Positions 1 through 8,036 of a stretch of DNA of 64,000 nt are shown here, piece by piece. The DNA lies in contig NZ_CP042431.1 of NCBI RefSeq assembly GCF_007970185.1, forward strand, positions 4,650,001 to 4,714,000, written 5' to 3'. A program made the translations under genes and the position numbers. Below the pieces are notes generated by a model. That model had not been told where the DNA came from. It saw only the letters and a program-made list of their open reading frames with translations, and did not search any database. Source of the DNA: Pseudobacter ginsenosidimutans (lineage in GTDB: Bacteria; Bacteroidota; Bacteroidia; Chitinophagales; Chitinophagaceae). Every line of letters starts with the position of its first letter. Within the stretch, counting starts at the first letter, position 1.

Positions 1-251
1 ATTTGAAGAATGTACTGGCAGCTTCTCTGGCTGGTCCTACATTTTTCTTCCTCTTATCCAATTTCCTCACCTGGGCAGGTGTAGGCGATTATGTTGAATA
101 TCCAAAGACCTGGGAAGGACTGATGGCTTGTTATGCAGCCGGCATTCCTTTCTATAAAGGCAGCCTGATGGCAACCGTAGCATTCAGCGGCCTGTTCTTC
201 GGAACCTGGTACCTGCTTGGAAAGCGCGAAACAAAAACTGCCGTGGCCTAG
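1..251 (+). CDS. DUF6580-family membrane protein, C-terminal part (5' truncated by window edge)
   Basis: Only the last ~82 codons are present; the frame is open to the left edge, so the gene starts outside the window. The visible part has two hydrophobic segments (about residues 5-27 and 55-73) and ends in a short basic tail. The pattern, with a YPKTWEGLMACYAAGIPF stretch between the last two membrane segments, resembles the C-terminus of DUF6580, a family of small integral membrane proteins of unknown function often compared with ECF-type transporter S components. A hairpin terminator follows directly. The family assignment is from memory of the pattern; the function is unknown. Confidence 0.55.
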   Translation, partial: LKNVLAASLAGPTFFFLLSNFLTWAGVGDYVEYPKTWEGLMACYAAGIPFYKGSLMATVAFSGLFFGTWYLLGKRETKTAVA

Positions 252-272
252 GTCCGGAAAAAGATACAATGC

Positions 273-312
273 AAAGAGGGCGGTTTCTCGTATGAGATTC
301 CGCCCTTTTGCT
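273..312 (+). terminator. Intrinsic terminator after the DUF6580 gene
   Basis: GGGCGG and CCGCCC arms (278-283 and 300-305) enclose a nested TCTC/GAGA stem and are followed by a short T run. It lies 20 bases after the stop codon of the upstream gene and just before the convergent Abi-family gene. Confidence 0.7.
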
Positions 313-325
313 TTATGTTTTTGTT

Positions 326-1009
326 CTATTGTAATTCAGTCAGACGGACCAGTTCTGAATCTATATCATCGAAGTGACGCACGTAGGCAGCAAGGTCCTG
401 GTCCATCCATTGAAGAACTTCATAGATCTCTCTTTGAATTGTAGTGGCCAGATCGAAATTGACGCAGTATCCTGAAAAGCAAATGGGCTCATTGTGATAG
501 ATCCTGTTGCGGAAACTTCTGATCCGGTTCAGCTTACTGGCAATATCCCTTCTGTTGGCAAAGGAGGGCCGGTTAGGAAAGCAATGAATAGTGCTTCCGC
601 CAATCAAACGATAATGTGCAAGATCAAAAAGCCTGGTCCAAAAACCGAAATGCTGATTGGCCATCACCCTTGTAGAAGAGATCAATCCATATTTGTTCAA
701 AACAATTTCCTCCGCTTCACGCACGGAGTGCTTCATATGGAAACCTGAAACTGCCAGGGAACGGTCACTCATAAAACCATTCTTCTGTTGTAGTATCCAG
801 TGCGGATCGGAAAAGTGGTGAGTCAGTCTTTCATACATGGAGTTTCGCAAGGCTATTTCAAACATATGCAGTATCGGATAAAAACTGCGTGACACATTTA
901 GATTGATATGGTATAGTTTTTTAGCATTCTGCTCTGAATTCATAACTGCCGACAAAAATTTATCCATCCTCGGCTTTGAAATAAAAAATTCCAACCTGGA
1001 ATAATCCAT
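326..1009 (-). CDS. Abi-family HEPN protein (putative abortive-infection RNase)
   Basis: A 227-residue, mostly helical soluble protein of the Abi family. Family-typical features are the early FYPILHMFEIALRN segment (44-56), an HFGFWTRLF block (120-128), and near the C-terminus the motif RNRIYHNEP, in which R167 and H172 form the R-x4-H signature of HEPN ribonucleases. Members of this family (AbiD/AbiF-like) act as phage-induced RNases that stop growth. No other defence gene is adjacent, so it stands alone between housekeeping genes. Its 5' side faces a divergently transcribed candidate small RNA at 1057-1146, which could matter because some Abi HEPN toxins are reported to work with a non-coding RNA. 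The RNase activity is inferred from the motif only. Confidence 0.75.
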   Translation of the reverse strand: MDYSRLEFFISKPRMDKFLSAVMNSEQNAKKLYHINLNVSRSFYPILHMFEIALRNSMYERLTHHFSDPHWILQQKNGFMSDRSLAVSGFHMKHSVREAEEIVLNKYGLISSTRVMANQHFGFWTRLFDLAHYRLIGGSTIHCFPNRPSFANRRDIASKLNRIRSFRNRIYHNEPICFSGYCVNFDLATTIQREIYEVLQWMDQDLAAYVRHFDDIDSELVRLTELQ

Positions 1010-1022
1010 ACCAAATTTTTTT

Positions 1023-1052
1023 TTTGATGATTAAATAATTTTGCTAGCTTTG
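1023..1052 (+). promoter_or_regulatory. Bacteroidota-type promoter, divergent from the Abi gene
   Basis: TTTG at 1023-1026 and TAGCTTTG at 1045-1052 match the -33 TTTG and -7 TAnnTTTG elements of Bacteroidota primary-sigma promoters, with 18 bases between them. No protein-coding gene follows on this strand. The transcript would run straight into the terminator at 1111-1146. Confidence 0.55.
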
Positions 1053-1056
1053 AACT

Positions 1057-1146
1057 GTTATACTCGGTAAAGCCTCTTTCTAACCAGAAACGTAACCGGG
1101 TGATTGAATTGAAAAGCTCCGTTTATCGGGGCTTTTCTGTTTTTAG
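1057..1146 (+). ncRNA. Candidate small structured RNA (~90 nt) next to the Abi gene
   Basis: The segment starts just after a consensus -7 element and ends in an intrinsic terminator. Two stems are visible. ACTCGGT (1062-1068) pairs with ACCGGGT (1095-1101) with one wobble. GAAAAGCTCCG (1111-1121) pairs with CGGGGCTTTTC (1127-1137), followed by TGTTTTT. No plausible reading frame is present. It could be an antitoxin or guide RNA for the neighbouring HEPN protein, or an unrelated small RNA. Expression is not shown by sequence alone. Confidence 0.4.
1111..1146 (+). terminator. Intrinsic terminator of the candidate small RNA
   Basis: An 11-bp stem (one G-U pair) with a 5-base loop, followed by a T run at 1139-1143. 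Read on the minus strand the hairpin has no T run, so the plus orientation is preferred. Confidence 0.65.
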
Positions 1147-1299
1147 TTCCTGCTGATTCCGAATTCCTGGTTTGGATGGATGAATTTGGGCAGAACGATA
1201 ATCCCTTAGCTTACGTAAGGGCCCATGTCAGAAAGTAAATGTTTGTACAGTGATGTACAATTGGATTGCGTTAATTCAAATATAAGAATAAATTCATTG

Positions 1300-1331
1300 C
1301 ATAAAAAATGCCCCGACATCCGGGGCATTTG
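1300..1331 (-). terminator. Intrinsic terminator for the lipoprotein/rnhA run
   Basis: AAATGCCCCG and CGGGGCATTT arms around ACATC. On the minus strand the second arm is followed by T residues. It lies about 30 bases beyond the stop codon of the lipoprotein gene. Confidence 0.75.
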
Positions 1332-1356
1332 TGCGTTAACGTTAGTTACAATTATT

Positions 1357-1842
1357 TTACTTCATTTCCAGTTTTACTTCCGATACAATCAGGCTCTCTT
1401 TGTTCTCCTTGTCAAAAAAAGTAGCTTTAAGATTATAGCTGGCGCCTTTCTGCATGGGATCACCGGTGCTTAACCTGGCGCTGAGCCTGGTAGCCTCTTC
1501 GGGTTTGAATCCATCTTTCATGTCAGCGAAAGCATCAGGGAGGTTCAGTAATTCCTTGCCCGAAGTATCTGTTAGCACGATCTTGCAACCAGGGTAAACC
1601 CTTCCGTTTTTTTCTTTGTAATTGGTTACTCCGGTGGCAATGATGAACAGGGTAGTTCCCATGTCAACTTTGTTGGAGCTGATCTTATTGCCGGATTCAT
1701 CTGCCAGGAAACTATCATCGATCCTGAATCCCTTGTAATGGGTGGTAAGCCCGGTATTCAGATCTTTTTTCACGCCCTGGCTGAAATTGCATGCCATGCA
1801 GAAAAGCAATGCCAGTGCAACGGGAATGGATAATCGCTTCAT
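1357..1842 (-). CDS. Hypothetical lipoprotein
   Basis: A 161-residue protein with an N-terminal signal peptide and a lipobox-like LFCMAC sequence, placing the lipidated cysteine at residue 18. The mature part is rich in beta-strand patterns and repeatedly mentions threonine/serine-rich turns (for example STGDPMQKGASYNLKATFF), suggesting an immunoglobulin-like or small beta-sandwich fold. I do not recognise the family. It follows rnhA by 36 bases on the same strand and precedes a terminator, so it is probably the last gene of that transcript. It is likely anchored in the inner or outer membrane facing the periplasm. Function unknown. Confidence 0.7.
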   Translation of the reverse strand: MKRLSIPVALALLFCMACNFSQGVKKDLNTGLTTHYKGFRIDDSFLADESGNKISSNKVDMGTTLFIIATGVTNYKEKNGRVYPGCKIVLTDTSGKELLNLPDAFADMKDGFKPEEATRLSARLSTGDPMQKGASYNLKATFFDKENKESLIVSEVKLEMK

Positions 1843-1878
1843 GAACGTTGTTTTAAGGTATTTGAAGAATGGTTCTGC

Positions 1879-2346
1879 TTAATTCTCCCCGCTCTCAAAT
1901 CCCAGGTCCGGTGGAAGCCCTTTCTGATCGGCTGCTGTTGTGGCCAGCACATCGCAGCGATTGTTATAGGGATTGTCTGCATGACCTTTCACCCACACGA
2001 ATTTAACCTGGTGTTTTTGTGCCAGTCCGTCGTACCGCAACCAGAGGTCTTTGTTCTTCTTGCCTCCTTTGAAATTGGTGCGGATCCAGTTACGGAGCCA
2101 GCCTTCCTGTACAGCCTTCACCACGTATTGCGAATCTGAATAGATGGTGATGTTGAGGCCCGGCCTGGTGAGTGCTTCCAATGCAGCGATCACGGCCATC
2201 AGTTCCATACGGTTATTGGTGGTTTTGCGGAATCCGGCAGAAAGCTCTTTCGCTTTTCCTCCCCACATAAGGATGGCGCCATAGCCACCCGGACCTGGGT
2301 TACCGCGGGAAGAGCCATCTGTATAAATGATCAGTTCTTTCGACAT
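1879..2346 (-). CDS. rnhA: Ribonuclease HI
   Basis: 155 residues, the normal size for a stand-alone bacterial RNase HI, which cleaves the RNA strand of RNA-DNA hybrids in replication and R-loop removal. The metal-binding acidic residues are visible: D10 in YTDGSSRGNPG, E48 in NRMELM, D71 in YSDSQYVV, and the aspartate of NNRCDVLA near the C-terminus. The catalytic loop histidine is in VKGHADNPYNN. The frame is open further upstream, but the ATG at 2346 (MSKELIIYTDG) aligns with the family N-terminus and is chosen. It sits between a carboxylase gene (49 bases upstream) and a lipoprotein gene and may share their transcript. Confidence 0.95.
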   Translation of the reverse strand: MSKELIIYTDGSSRGNPGPGGYGAILMWGGKAKELSAGFRKTTNNRMELMAVIAALEALTRPGLNITIYSDSQYVVKAVQEGWLRNWIRTNFKGGKKNKDLWLRYDGLAQKHQVKFVWVKGHADNPYNNRCDVLATTAADQKGLPPDLGFESGEN

Positions 2347-2395
2347 ATAATTTCTTCCGTCAGTCTTTGATAAGAAGGGCGGCAAATGTAATCAT

Positions 2396-4027
2396 TTAAA
2401 CCTGTATCACTCCCGTTCTGAAAGGCTCGATATGAGGATTGTGATTGGCTGCCGCAATGCCTTCTGCAATCATTCTCCTGGTATCAACAGGATCGATGAT
2501 ACCGTCCACCATCAGACGAGCGGCTGCATAGTAAGCAGTGCTTTGCTCTTCGTAACGTTCACGGATCTTTTCCAGTAATGCATTCTCCTCATCGGGCGTG
2601 AGTTCCTTGCCTTTTGATTTGAGACTGTTGATCTGGCTTTGCAATACGGTTTTGGCAGCCTGTTCTCCGCCCATTGCTGCAAGACGTGCATACGGCCATG
2701 CATAGATGAAGCGGGGATCGTAGGCTTTTCCGCACATGGCGTAATTGCCTGCGCCATATGAATTGCCGATATAGATGGTGATCTTGGGAACAACGGAATT
2801 GGCCACAGCATTCACCATCTTTGCTCCATCCTTGATGATGCCGGCATGTTCACTTCTGCTTCCTACCATGAATCCGGTTACATCCTGCAGGAAGATCAGG
2901 GGGATCTTTTTCTGGTTGCAGTTCATCACAAAGCGGGCTACCTTATCTGCACTGTCGTTGTAAATAACGCCACCCATCTGCATTTCACCTTTGTGGTTCT
3001 TTACCATTTTGCGTTGGTTGGCAACAATGCCCACAGCCCAGCCATCAACACGCGCATAACCGGTGAGGATAGTTTTGCCATAATCTTCCTTGAACTGTTC
3101 GAATTCGGAATTGTCAACAAACCTTTCGATAATGTCCAGCATATCGTAAGGTTTGGTTGCATCTGCAGGCATGATGCCATACAGTTCCTGCGGATCTTTT
3201 TTGGGAGGAGCGGGAGCGATGCGGTCGAACCCGGCTTTGGGACCATGACCAAGTTTGCTGATCAGGCTTTTGATATAATCCAGGCAGGCTTCTTCCGATT
3301 CGAAACGATAGTCTGCATTACCACTGATAGCAGTATGCGTAACGGATCCTCCGAGTGTGAGGATATCGATATCTTCCCCGATGGCGGCCTTCACCAAATA
3401 AGGCCCTGCCAGGGCAATGGAACTGTTGTTGTCTACCATCAATACTTCATCGCTCATCAATGGGAGATAGGCGCCTCCTGCCACGCAGGATCCCATCACA
3501 GCAGCGATCTGTGTGATGCCCATGGCGCTCATCTTTGCATTGTTGCGGAAGATGCGGCCGAAATGTTCTTTGTCGGGAAAGATCTCCGACTGCATGGGCA
3601 GGTAAACACCGGCACTGTCTACCAGGTAAATGATGGGGAGGTTATTCTCCATAGAGATCTCCTGCATGCGAAGGTTCTTTTTACCGGTGATGGGGAACCA
3701 GGCGCCGGCTTTCACGGTCTGATCATTGGCCACAATCACGCACTGGCGGCCGCTGACATAACCGATACCGGCCACGGTGCCGCCGGATGGACAGCCCCCT
3801 TCGTCTTTGTACATTTCCCATCCGCAAAGTGCTCCGATCTCGGTAAAAGGTGTGTTCCCGTCACGCAGATACTCGATCCTTTCACGGGCGGTGAGTTTTT
3901 TCTTGTCGTGTTGCTTTTCAATGGCTTTCTTCCCGCCGCCAAGGGAAACCTGCTCCCAGCGCTGCCTGAGTTGGCTAACCGCCAGCTTCATTGCATCTTC
4001 GTTCTTGTTGAATTCCAGATTTATCAT
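2396..4027 (-). CDS. Acyl-CoA carboxylase, carboxyltransferase (beta) subunit
   Basis: 543 residues from the chosen ATG at 4027. The open frame extends 17 codons further upstream, but that extension is a hydrophobic stretch absent from the family, and a TATTTTG promoter-like element lies inside it. The protein has the two crotonase-like halves of biotin-dependent acyl-CoA carboxyltransferases. Landmarks are GSCVAGGAYLPLMSDE in the N half, and FLQDVTGFMVG, GNSYGAGNYAMCGKAYDPRF and MGGEQAAKTVL in the C half. These are closest to methylcrotonyl/geranyl-CoA-type carboxylases, which transfer a carboxyl group from carboxybiotin to an acyl-CoA in leucine or branched acyl catabolism. No biotin-carboxylase (alpha) subunit is encoded nearby, so its partner lies elsewhere and the exact substrate is open. 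Confidence 0.9.
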   Translation of the reverse strand: MINLEFNKNEDAMKLAVSQLRQRWEQVSLGGGKKAIEKQHDKKKLTARERIEYLRDGNTPFTEIGALCGWEMYKDEGGCPSGGTVAGIGYVSGRQCVIVANDQTVKAGAWFPITGKKNLRMQEISMENNLPIIYLVDSAGVYLPMQSEIFPDKEHFGRIFRNNAKMSAMGITQIAAVMGSCVAGGAYLPLMSDEVLMVDNNSSIALAGPYLVKAAIGEDIDILTLGGSVTHTAISGNADYRFESEEACLDYIKSLISKLGHGPKAGFDRIAPAPPKKDPQELYGIMPADATKPYDMLDIIERFVDNSEFEQFKEDYGKTILTGYARVDGWAVGIVANQRKMVKNHKGEMQMGGVIYNDSADKVARFVMNCNQKKIPLIFLQDVTGFMVGSRSEHAGIIKDGAKMVNAVANSVVPKITIYIGNSYGAGNYAMCGKAYDPRFIYAWPYARLAAMGGEQAAKTVLQSQINSLKSKGKELTPDEENALLEKIRERYEEQSTAYYAAARLMVDGIIDPVDTRRMIAEGIAAANHNPHIEPFRTGVIQV

Positions 4028-4144
4028 AATCACAATCGTTATTAAGAAGGGGAATAATATGAGTGCAAAATAAGGCATATTGCCGAGAGCCCGAATACCG
4101 ATTTCCGGTACATTTTATGTCAAATTTGTTCCTATTTTAGCCAT

Positions 4145-5224
4145 ATGTTCACCAGAAACAAGTGGCTTTTCGTTTTTACAGGACTGGCAGTTGTAATAAA
4201 GGTTTTCTCCCTGTTCCCGGATGCCGTTGAGCGGTATTATTCCAATGGTATCTACCCGCTAATAGGAAAACTGCAGCGAGCCCTTTTCGGCTGGATACCT
4301 TTCAGCGTGGGTGATATTTTCTATGCAGTGCTGATCCTGCTCTTGCTGAGGAAGATAGTGGTGCTGGTGAAAAAGATAAAAAAGAGGGAGGCCAACAGGG
4401 CTTACTGGCTGGCCGGACTGAAACAGTTCATCTGGGTAGTGGTACTGGTCTATGTTTCTTTCAATGGCCTCTGGGCGCTGAATTACAACCGGAACGGCAT
4501 CGCTTCACAACTCGGCCTGAAGGTTAGCACCTATACGCAGGAAGAACTGGTAGGGGTGATGGAGACCATTACTGAAAGACTTGCATCCCTCGATAGTGCC
4601 GCCTTACTCACCCGGCCGGATATACGAAAAAAAAGGAACCTGTTCCGCAATGCGGTCAACTCCTATGATTCTCTGGCAGCACATGATCCTGTTTTCGATT
4701 ATTCCATTAAATCAGTGAAGCCTTCATTGTACAGTTATCTGGGGAACTATCTTGGGTTCACGGGTTATTATAATCCATTCTCGGGAGAAGCGCAGGTGAA
4801 TACTACAGTTCCACTTTTTATCCAACCCTTCACTACCTGTCATGAAATTGGTCACCAGCTCGGATATGCGAAAGAGAATGAAGCAAATTTTGCGGGTTAC
4901 CTGGCTGCAAAGAGTTCTTCGGATGCGGCTTTCCGTTATTCCGTGTACTTCGACCTGTATACATATAGCTGGTATTACCTGTACAATATCGACAGCGCCA
5001 TGGCACGCCGCTTCAGCGAGCGCTTGCCCGTTACCGTTAAGAATGATTATAAGGAATTGAAAGAGTTCAACAGGAAGCACCGCAATCCGGTGGAGCGGGT
5101 GATAGATCATTTGTACGGTCAGTACCTGAAGGCGAATGAACAACCTTCAGGCAAACTGGCCTATAATGAAGTGATAGCGTGGCTGGTAGCGTATTATAAG
5201 AAATATGGGAAGGAAGCGATCTAG
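4145..5224 (+). CDS. DUF3810 membrane protein with HExxH zincin motif
   Basis: 359 residues. The N-terminal ~125 residues carry about three membrane segments (around 8-20, 55-70 and 95-115). The rest is a soluble domain with HEIGHQLGYAKENEANF at about residues 234-250. That is the HExxH plus downstream glutamate pattern of gluzincin metalloproteases, so the protein is plausibly a membrane-anchored peptidase although the family carries only a DUF name. It is convergent with the dCTP deaminase gene, and the two stop codons overlap in a shared CTAG. A TATTTTAG element just upstream (4133-4140) may be a weak -7 box. No partner gene suggests a substrate. Confidence 0.8.
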   Translation: MFTRNKWLFVFTGLAVVIKVFSLFPDAVERYYSNGIYPLIGKLQRALFGWIPFSVGDIFYAVLILLLLRKIVVLVKKIKKREANRAYWLAGLKQFIWVVVLVYVSFNGLWALNYNRNGIASQLGLKVSTYTQEELVGVMETITERLASLDSAALLTRPDIRKKRNLFRNAVNSYDSLAAHDPVFDYSIKSVKPSLYSYLGNYLGFTGYYNPFSGEAQVNTTVPLFIQPFTTCHEIGHQLGYAKENEANFAGYLAAKSSSDAAFRYSVYFDLYTYSWYYLYNIDSAMARRFSERLPVTVKNDYKELKEFNRKHRNPVERVIDHLYGQYLKANEQPSGKLAYNEVIAWLVAYYKKYGKEAI

Positions 5225-5757
5225 AACTTGTTCTTCCACATCATGCTCTCCACAGGTCTGTCTGGCTGACCACTGTACTTGGCATTCTTCTTCTGGTTAT
5301 ACTTGATCTCGATCTCGCCTTCAACAGGGAAATAGATCAGTTGACCCACGGGCATTCCCTTGTACACTTTTACTGGTTGCTTCACAGAGATCTCCAGGGT
5401 CCAGTGGCCGCAGAAACCAACATCGCCTTTCCCGGCCGTGGCGTGAATGTCGATACCCAGGCGTCCTGTAGAGGATTTGCCTTCGAGGAATGGTACATGG
5501 GCATGTGTTTCGGTATATTCTTCGGTTACTCCCAGGTAGAAGATATGCGGATAGAGTACGAAGCCGTCATCAGGGATCTCAAATACCTCGATCTCATTAT
5601 GCTTTTTGGCGTCCAGGATATGTTCCCGGTAGGTAGCAAGGTGCTTACCGAGATGCACATCATAGGAGTTGCTGCCCAGGCATTGCCGGTCATAGGGCTC
5701 GATCTTGATTGTCCCTTTTTCTATTTCTTCCAGTATTCTCGAATCCGACAGGATCAT
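5221..5757 (-). CDS. dcd: dCTP deaminase
   Basis: 178 residues, close to the ~180-195 normal for dCTP deaminases, which make dUTP for thymidylate synthesis. The core signature is present: EGKSSTGRLGIDIHATAGKG followed by DVGFCGHWTLEI. It contains the arginine of the SSxGRLG loop and the catalytic glutamate of the HWTLE strand. Earlier, QCLGSNSYDVHLG is the conserved N-terminal strand and CLGSNSYDV turn that forms the trimer interface. The C-terminal Q-P-D segment (YSGQPDRPVESMM) closes over the nucleotide. The gene is convergent with the DUF3810 gene with overlapping stops and divergent from the phosphopantetheinyl transferase gene. Confidence 0.95.
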   Translation of the reverse strand: MILSDSRILEEIEKGTIKIEPYDRQCLGSNSYDVHLGKHLATYREHILDAKKHNEIEVFEIPDDGFVLYPHIFYLGVTEEYTETHAHVPFLEGKSSTGRLGIDIHATAGKGDVGFCGHWTLEISVKQPVKVYKGMPVGQLIYFPVEGEIEIKYNQKKNAKYSGQPDRPVESMMWKNKF

Positions 5758-5825
5758 ATTGGTATTTGTTTTGATGAATCAGCAAATAAGTCTTATATCT
5801 GCAATCTAAATGCTTAATTCTTACC

Positions 5826-6482
5826 GTGGGTTTGTTTTATCAACATAATATCAACGGGGGCACAAAAGTAGCAATTTGGCGAATTGAAGAGGATGAAAGT
5901 TTTTTCCTCCAAAAAGTACCCCTCAAAGCTAATGTATCGCATCCTTACAAGCGCCTTCAACACCTGGCAGGCCGATACCTGTTACCTGAGCTGGTGGAGA
6001 ATTTTCCGCTGTCGGAGATCCTGATCGCCGATACCCGCAAGCCTTTCCTTGAAAATGAACAATACCATTTCTCCATTTCACATTGCGGAAATTATGCCGC
6101 AGCTATCGTGAGCAGCGAGGAAAGGGTAGGCGTGGATATCGAACTGGTGACGCCCCGTATGTATACCATCGCCCATAAATTCCTTCATGAATCGGAACAG
6201 GCTTATTTGCATGAATGGGAATACATGAGCAAGGTCCACCTGGAACTCATGACCATCCTCTGGTGCGCCAAGGAAGCGGTATACAAATGGTATGGCAACG
6301 GGCAATTGAGTTTCCGGGAAGATATGCGGCTATGTGGCCCGGTTGTATTTGGGTCCAACGACTGGATCCAGTTCCCCTTCGAGTTCCGGAAAGACGGTAT
6401 AGTGCCACTCACCATCCGCGCACGGATCTTCGATCCCCTGGTAATGGCCTATGTTACCACCGATGAAACAATCAAAGTGTAA
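5826..6482 (+). CDS. 4'-phosphopantetheinyl transferase superfamily protein
   Basis: 218 residues starting at a GTG; the first residues (MGLFYQHNINGGTKVAIW) fit the usual N-terminus of this family in Chitinophagaceae. It transfers the phosphopantetheine arm of CoA to a carrier-protein serine. The magnesium/CoA-binding motif VGVDIELVTPR is near residue 103 and the second motif WCAKEAVYKWYG near residue 148, matching the D-x-E and W-x-x-KEA signatures of Sfp/AcpT-type enzymes. SISHCGNYAAAIVS is the conserved loop between them. No carrier protein or synthase is adjacent, so it probably serves ACP or a dispersed biosynthetic pathway. It lies convergent to the DUF2130 gene with only 5 bases between. 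Confidence 0.9.
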   Translation: MGLFYQHNINGGTKVAIWRIEEDESFFLQKVPLKANVSHPYKRLQHLAGRYLLPELVENFPLSEILIADTRKPFLENEQYHFSISHCGNYAAAIVSSEERVGVDIELVTPRMYTIAHKFLHESEQAYLHEWEYMSKVHLELMTILWCAKEAVYKWYGNGQLSFREDMRLCGPVVFGSNDWIQFPFEFRKDGIVPLTIRARIFDPLVMAYVTTDETIKV

Positions 6483-6487
6483 AGGAT

Positions 6488-7795
6488 CTATACTTCCTCC
6501 GTTTCTTCCAGTGTATCGTCTATCAGGTTCAGTTGAATGTCTTCGCTTCCGGCAATACCTTCTATGGAGCCCTTGATATGTGCTACGTTGAGCAATACTT
6601 TATCGAGTTGCTTTTCGCGGGCCTTCCAGAGTTTTTCCATAGCATCCCTTTCTTTCTGAATGCTGAGGCGGATTGAGAAAAAGCCTTCTCGGATAGCTTT
6701 CCATTGTTCACCGAATTCATGACTGGTGAGATAATCGTAAAGCAGGTGCATTTTATCTCCCCGGTTCTGCTGGCTTCTCACGGCCGTGTACATTTTCAGG
6801 ATGCCTTCGCGCAGCACCTGAGTGAGGGCTGCTACTTCCGTATAGGAACAGATCCAAACGCCATCCAGTAAACCGAAAACCTCCATCTGGTCTGGTCTTG
6901 CCTGTGTTACAAGAACAGCAACATCTGCCTGAGTGGAGCGCATATCGGTCTTGAGTTTTTCGATCCAGGCCTTTTCAAAATGTTTGGTGCGTTTGCTTTC
7001 GTAAATGATCTTACCGCATTCCTGTCCGAAACTATTGCGGACGGTCTGGATACAATCTGCTCCGCGAATGCCTTTACCTACTTCCTGTATCATATCGAAG
7101 GGGAATGCGAGGCGCAGCATTTCTTCCAGGGCCAGTTCCTGGATCTCGCCCTGTAACTGCATGGAGCCCTGTTCTGCTTTGCGTTTCATTTCGTCTGCCA
7201 GTTTCGTCTGGTCTTCCAGTTTTTTTTCCATCTCTTTTAAACGAAACTGGTACTCTGCTTCGCGTGAAGAAAATCTTTGTTCTTCCTGTTTACGCAGTTC
7301 TTCTGATATCTTGTTTTTTTCTTCCAGCAGTTTGCGCTGGAGTGTTAGCTCCAGTTCTGCTTCTTTGTCTTTCAGCTCTTCTACCTGTTTCAGAAAATTG
7401 ATCTCACGATCGCGGGCGGCGCGGAGCTTTTCTTCCGTGTCTTTATTGTTATCTTCCAGTAACTGTATTTTGTGGGCGTAGTCTGCACTGATGTTCTTAC
7501 GGAGGTTCTGCTCCAGCGATTGCTGCAGTTTCAGTTTTTCTTCGTCAAATTGCTTTGCTACGGCCTGCTTTTGCAGTTCAGCTTCTCTTTTCCATTCATT
7601 TGCCTTTTGCTGGAATTCTTTTTGCCAGTCTTTCTCTTTTTGCTGGAATTCGTCTTCTTTTTTCGCGAATTCCTCTTCCTTCTTTTTCACAAAATCCTTC
7701 ATCTTGTCTCTCAGCTCCTTCTTCACATCCTCGGAAAGGGCATCGGAAATAGCGAACTCGTGTCCGCAATCAGGGCACTTTATATCTGCAGCCAT
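6488..7795 (-). CDS. DUF2130 coiled-coil protein
   Basis: 435 residues from the ATG at 7795. The upstream extension of the frame is rejected because MAADIKCPDCGHEF, a single CxxC zinc-ribbon half-site followed by FAISDAL, is the normal family N-terminus. Residues ~35-245 are a long charged coiled coil (K/E/Q rich). The C-terminal ~180 residues form the DUF2130 domain. Within it, GADCIQTVRN, IIYESKRTKHF and a following tryptophan give a D...ExK arrangement like the PD-(D/E)XK nuclease fold. Homologues are widespread and of unknown role; a DNA-repair-like role is possible. The start is about 240 bases from the next gene and no operon partner is visible. Confidence 0.85.
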   Translation of the reverse strand: MAADIKCPDCGHEFAISDALSEDVKKELRDKMKDFVKKKEEEFAKKEDEFQQKEKDWQKEFQQKANEWKREAELQKQAVAKQFDEEKLKLQQSLEQNLRKNISADYAHKIQLLEDNNKDTEEKLRAARDREINFLKQVEELKDKEAELELTLQRKLLEEKNKISEELRKQEEQRFSSREAEYQFRLKEMEKKLEDQTKLADEMKRKAEQGSMQLQGEIQELALEEMLRLAFPFDMIQEVGKGIRGADCIQTVRNSFGQECGKIIYESKRTKHFEKAWIEKLKTDMRSTQADVAVLVTQARPDQMEVFGLLDGVWICSYTEVAALTQVLREGILKMYTAVRSQQNRGDKMHLLYDYLTSHEFGEQWKAIREGFFSIRLSIQKERDAMEKLWKAREKQLDKVLLNVAHIKGSIEGIAGSEDIQLNLIDDTLEETEEV

Positions 7796-8036
7796 CCAGT
7801 CTGTAATTTTTTGCAAGTTTACAAAGAAGCCGCGGTTAAATAAGGAATGGGGAAAACACCTGAACAAACTTGGAAATAATTTGCTTACTTTTATTTCATT
7901 ATTCCACTTCCTCCGTCCTCCCCCCCAACTCTAAATTTTTTCCCCGCCAGGTTAGGCTGCTGTACAACACATTAACCGAACACTGATCAAAGCTGATCTG
8001 TGTCTGCCTTTTATTCAACCAACTCAACTTTGTTGT

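Noticed and set aside
1225-1473. 82-codon reading frame on the plus strand
   Set aside because: It overlaps the terminator and the lipoprotein gene on the other strand and has no recognisable features; a shadow of the minus-strand gene.
2846-4045. 399-codon plus-strand reading frame
   Set aside because: It lies fully opposite to the acyl-CoA carboxylase gene, whose motifs are unmistakable; the antisense frame is a codon-usage artefact.
5825-5834. Alternative, later start for the phosphopantetheinyl transferase
   Set aside because: No later ATG would keep the conserved N-terminal part; the GTG start is retained.
7472-7934. Long plus-strand frames rich in Ser/Phe/Leu opposite the DUF2130 gene
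   Set aside because: They are the complement of Lys/Glu-rich coiled-coil codons and not real genes.
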